Of a DNA stretch of 64,000 bases, positions 63,527-64,000 are shown in pieces. Source of the stretch: Toxotes chatareus (lineage: Eukaryota > Chordata > Actinopteri > Toxotidae); the NCBI GenBank assembly GCA_016801885.1, contig CM028895.1, forward strand, positions 18,620,001-18,684,000, given 5' to 3'. Every line of letters begins with the position of its first letter. Within the stretch, counting starts at the first letter, position 1. The position numbers and the translations under genes were made by a program. The notes under the pieces were generated by a model. The model saw nothing but the letters and a program-made list of their open reading frames with translations, was not told the origin of the DNA and did no database searches.

Positions 63527-63607
63527 TTAGCTTCTGGCCAGCACCAGACACTTCTGCAGCTCCTGCAGGTGGTTGTCCGCTTGTGTGATCATCATACGGA
63601 TGGCATC
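63527..63607 (-). CDS. lyrm2: lyrm2 terminal coding exon
   Basis: On the minus strand an acceptor (CTCATTCTCTCAG) opens an exon that encodes DAIRMMITQADNHLQELQKC and then LVLARS before TAA. This matches the C-terminus of LYRM2, a ~90-residue LYR-motif protein of the mitochondrial matrix; members of this family bind mitochondrial acyl carrier protein and help assemble respiratory complexes. The LYR tripeptide itself lies in upstream exons outside the window. The exon starts in phase 0. The gene converges on ankrd6, the same tail-to-tail arrangement as the human ANKRD6-LYRM2 pair, which supports both identifications. Confidence 0.9.
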   Translation of the reverse strand, partial: DAIRMMITQADNHLQELQKCLVLARS

Positions 63608-64000
63608 CTGAGAGAATGAGCAGAGGATGACCAGAAAATACATCCAACATTCCTACACACATTGCAACCTTAGAACTAACAGTCTCCACGTACAAAACCT
63701 GCCCATTCATAGCACAAACTACAATAGCACTCACTACTCACCCACATTACACTGGCATTTCACGGCTTCGCAATCGGAAAATGCTTGACAGCTGGACGGT
63801 TTGCGGCACGTCAAAAGCTATCCAAGTGGTTGATGCACAAAAGCCGCTACATTTTCCACAGAACGATGATTCCGCCGTGTCCATTTTTGCCCACGAGCGG
63901 CTCGCCGAGGCTGCGCGATGGATTTTCAAACTTCGACAAACTAGCAATTTACCTACACAGCATAACAGCTGACAAAAACAATGTACACAACACATGCCCA
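63608..64000. other. Probable lyrm2 intron, nothing recognised
   Basis: No further lyrm2 exon is visible. A CpG-containing patch at 63750-63990 is open on both strands (a 63-codon plus frame and an 82-codon minus frame), but neither product has a motif I recognise. Confidence 0.5.

Noticed and set aside
63747..63995. Possible upstream exon or unrelated gene on the minus strand (82 codons)
   Set aside because: No match to the expected LYRM2 sequence and no clear splice sites; both strands are open by composition.

Overview
This is vertebrate nuclear DNA, most probably from a teleost fish. It has intron/exon structure with GT-AG junctions, degraded non-LTR retrotransposons and hAT transposons of kinds common in fish, microsatellites, and two convergent genes that are also neighbours in other vertebrates. 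I recognise the C-terminal half of ankrd6 (diversin, a Wnt/planar-polarity scaffold) on the plus strand. On the minus strand is the last coding exon of lyrm2, a small mitochondrial LYR-motif protein. I could run no search, so assignments rest on recognising conserved protein stretches and on exon phases that agree.

Layout. Positions 1-3274 hold an incomplete intron, three ankrd6 exons (1412-1516, 2827-2940, 3057-3227) and a dead L1-type reverse transcriptase fragment. The next ankrd6 intron (3228-56615, about 53.4 kb) is filled by one satellite array of about 49 kb (3275-52436). Its core is a dimer of about 75 bp made of two related 38-bp halves, each centred on an 18-20 bp dyad. The first ~145 bp of the array are inverted relative to the rest. 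To the right, in the same intron, lies a broken L2/CR1-group LINE on the minus strand (about 56457 down to 52437). It is interrupted by a 1.1-kb non-autonomous hAT element with an exact 8-bp target duplication.

From 56616 to 60761 come four more ankrd6 exons ending at the stop codon. One of the introns between them carries a 1.33-kb foldback element. Beyond the stop lie a near-perfect 115-bp inverted repeat (61256-61497) and a decayed hAT element (61854-63159) containing a G-rich minisatellite and a transposase remnant. The lyrm2 terminal exon (63527-63607) follows.

The seven ankrd6 exons join in one frame to about 517 residues: a basic linker, the conserved block from KAYQLYTLYRGKDGKIMQ into a coiled coil, a variable linker, and the C-terminal helix. 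The ankyrin repeats lie upstream of the window. The most unusual object is the satellite: dense, dyad-bearing, with a dimeric core and more monomer-like edges, inside an intron that must be transcribed and spliced to make this half of the protein.
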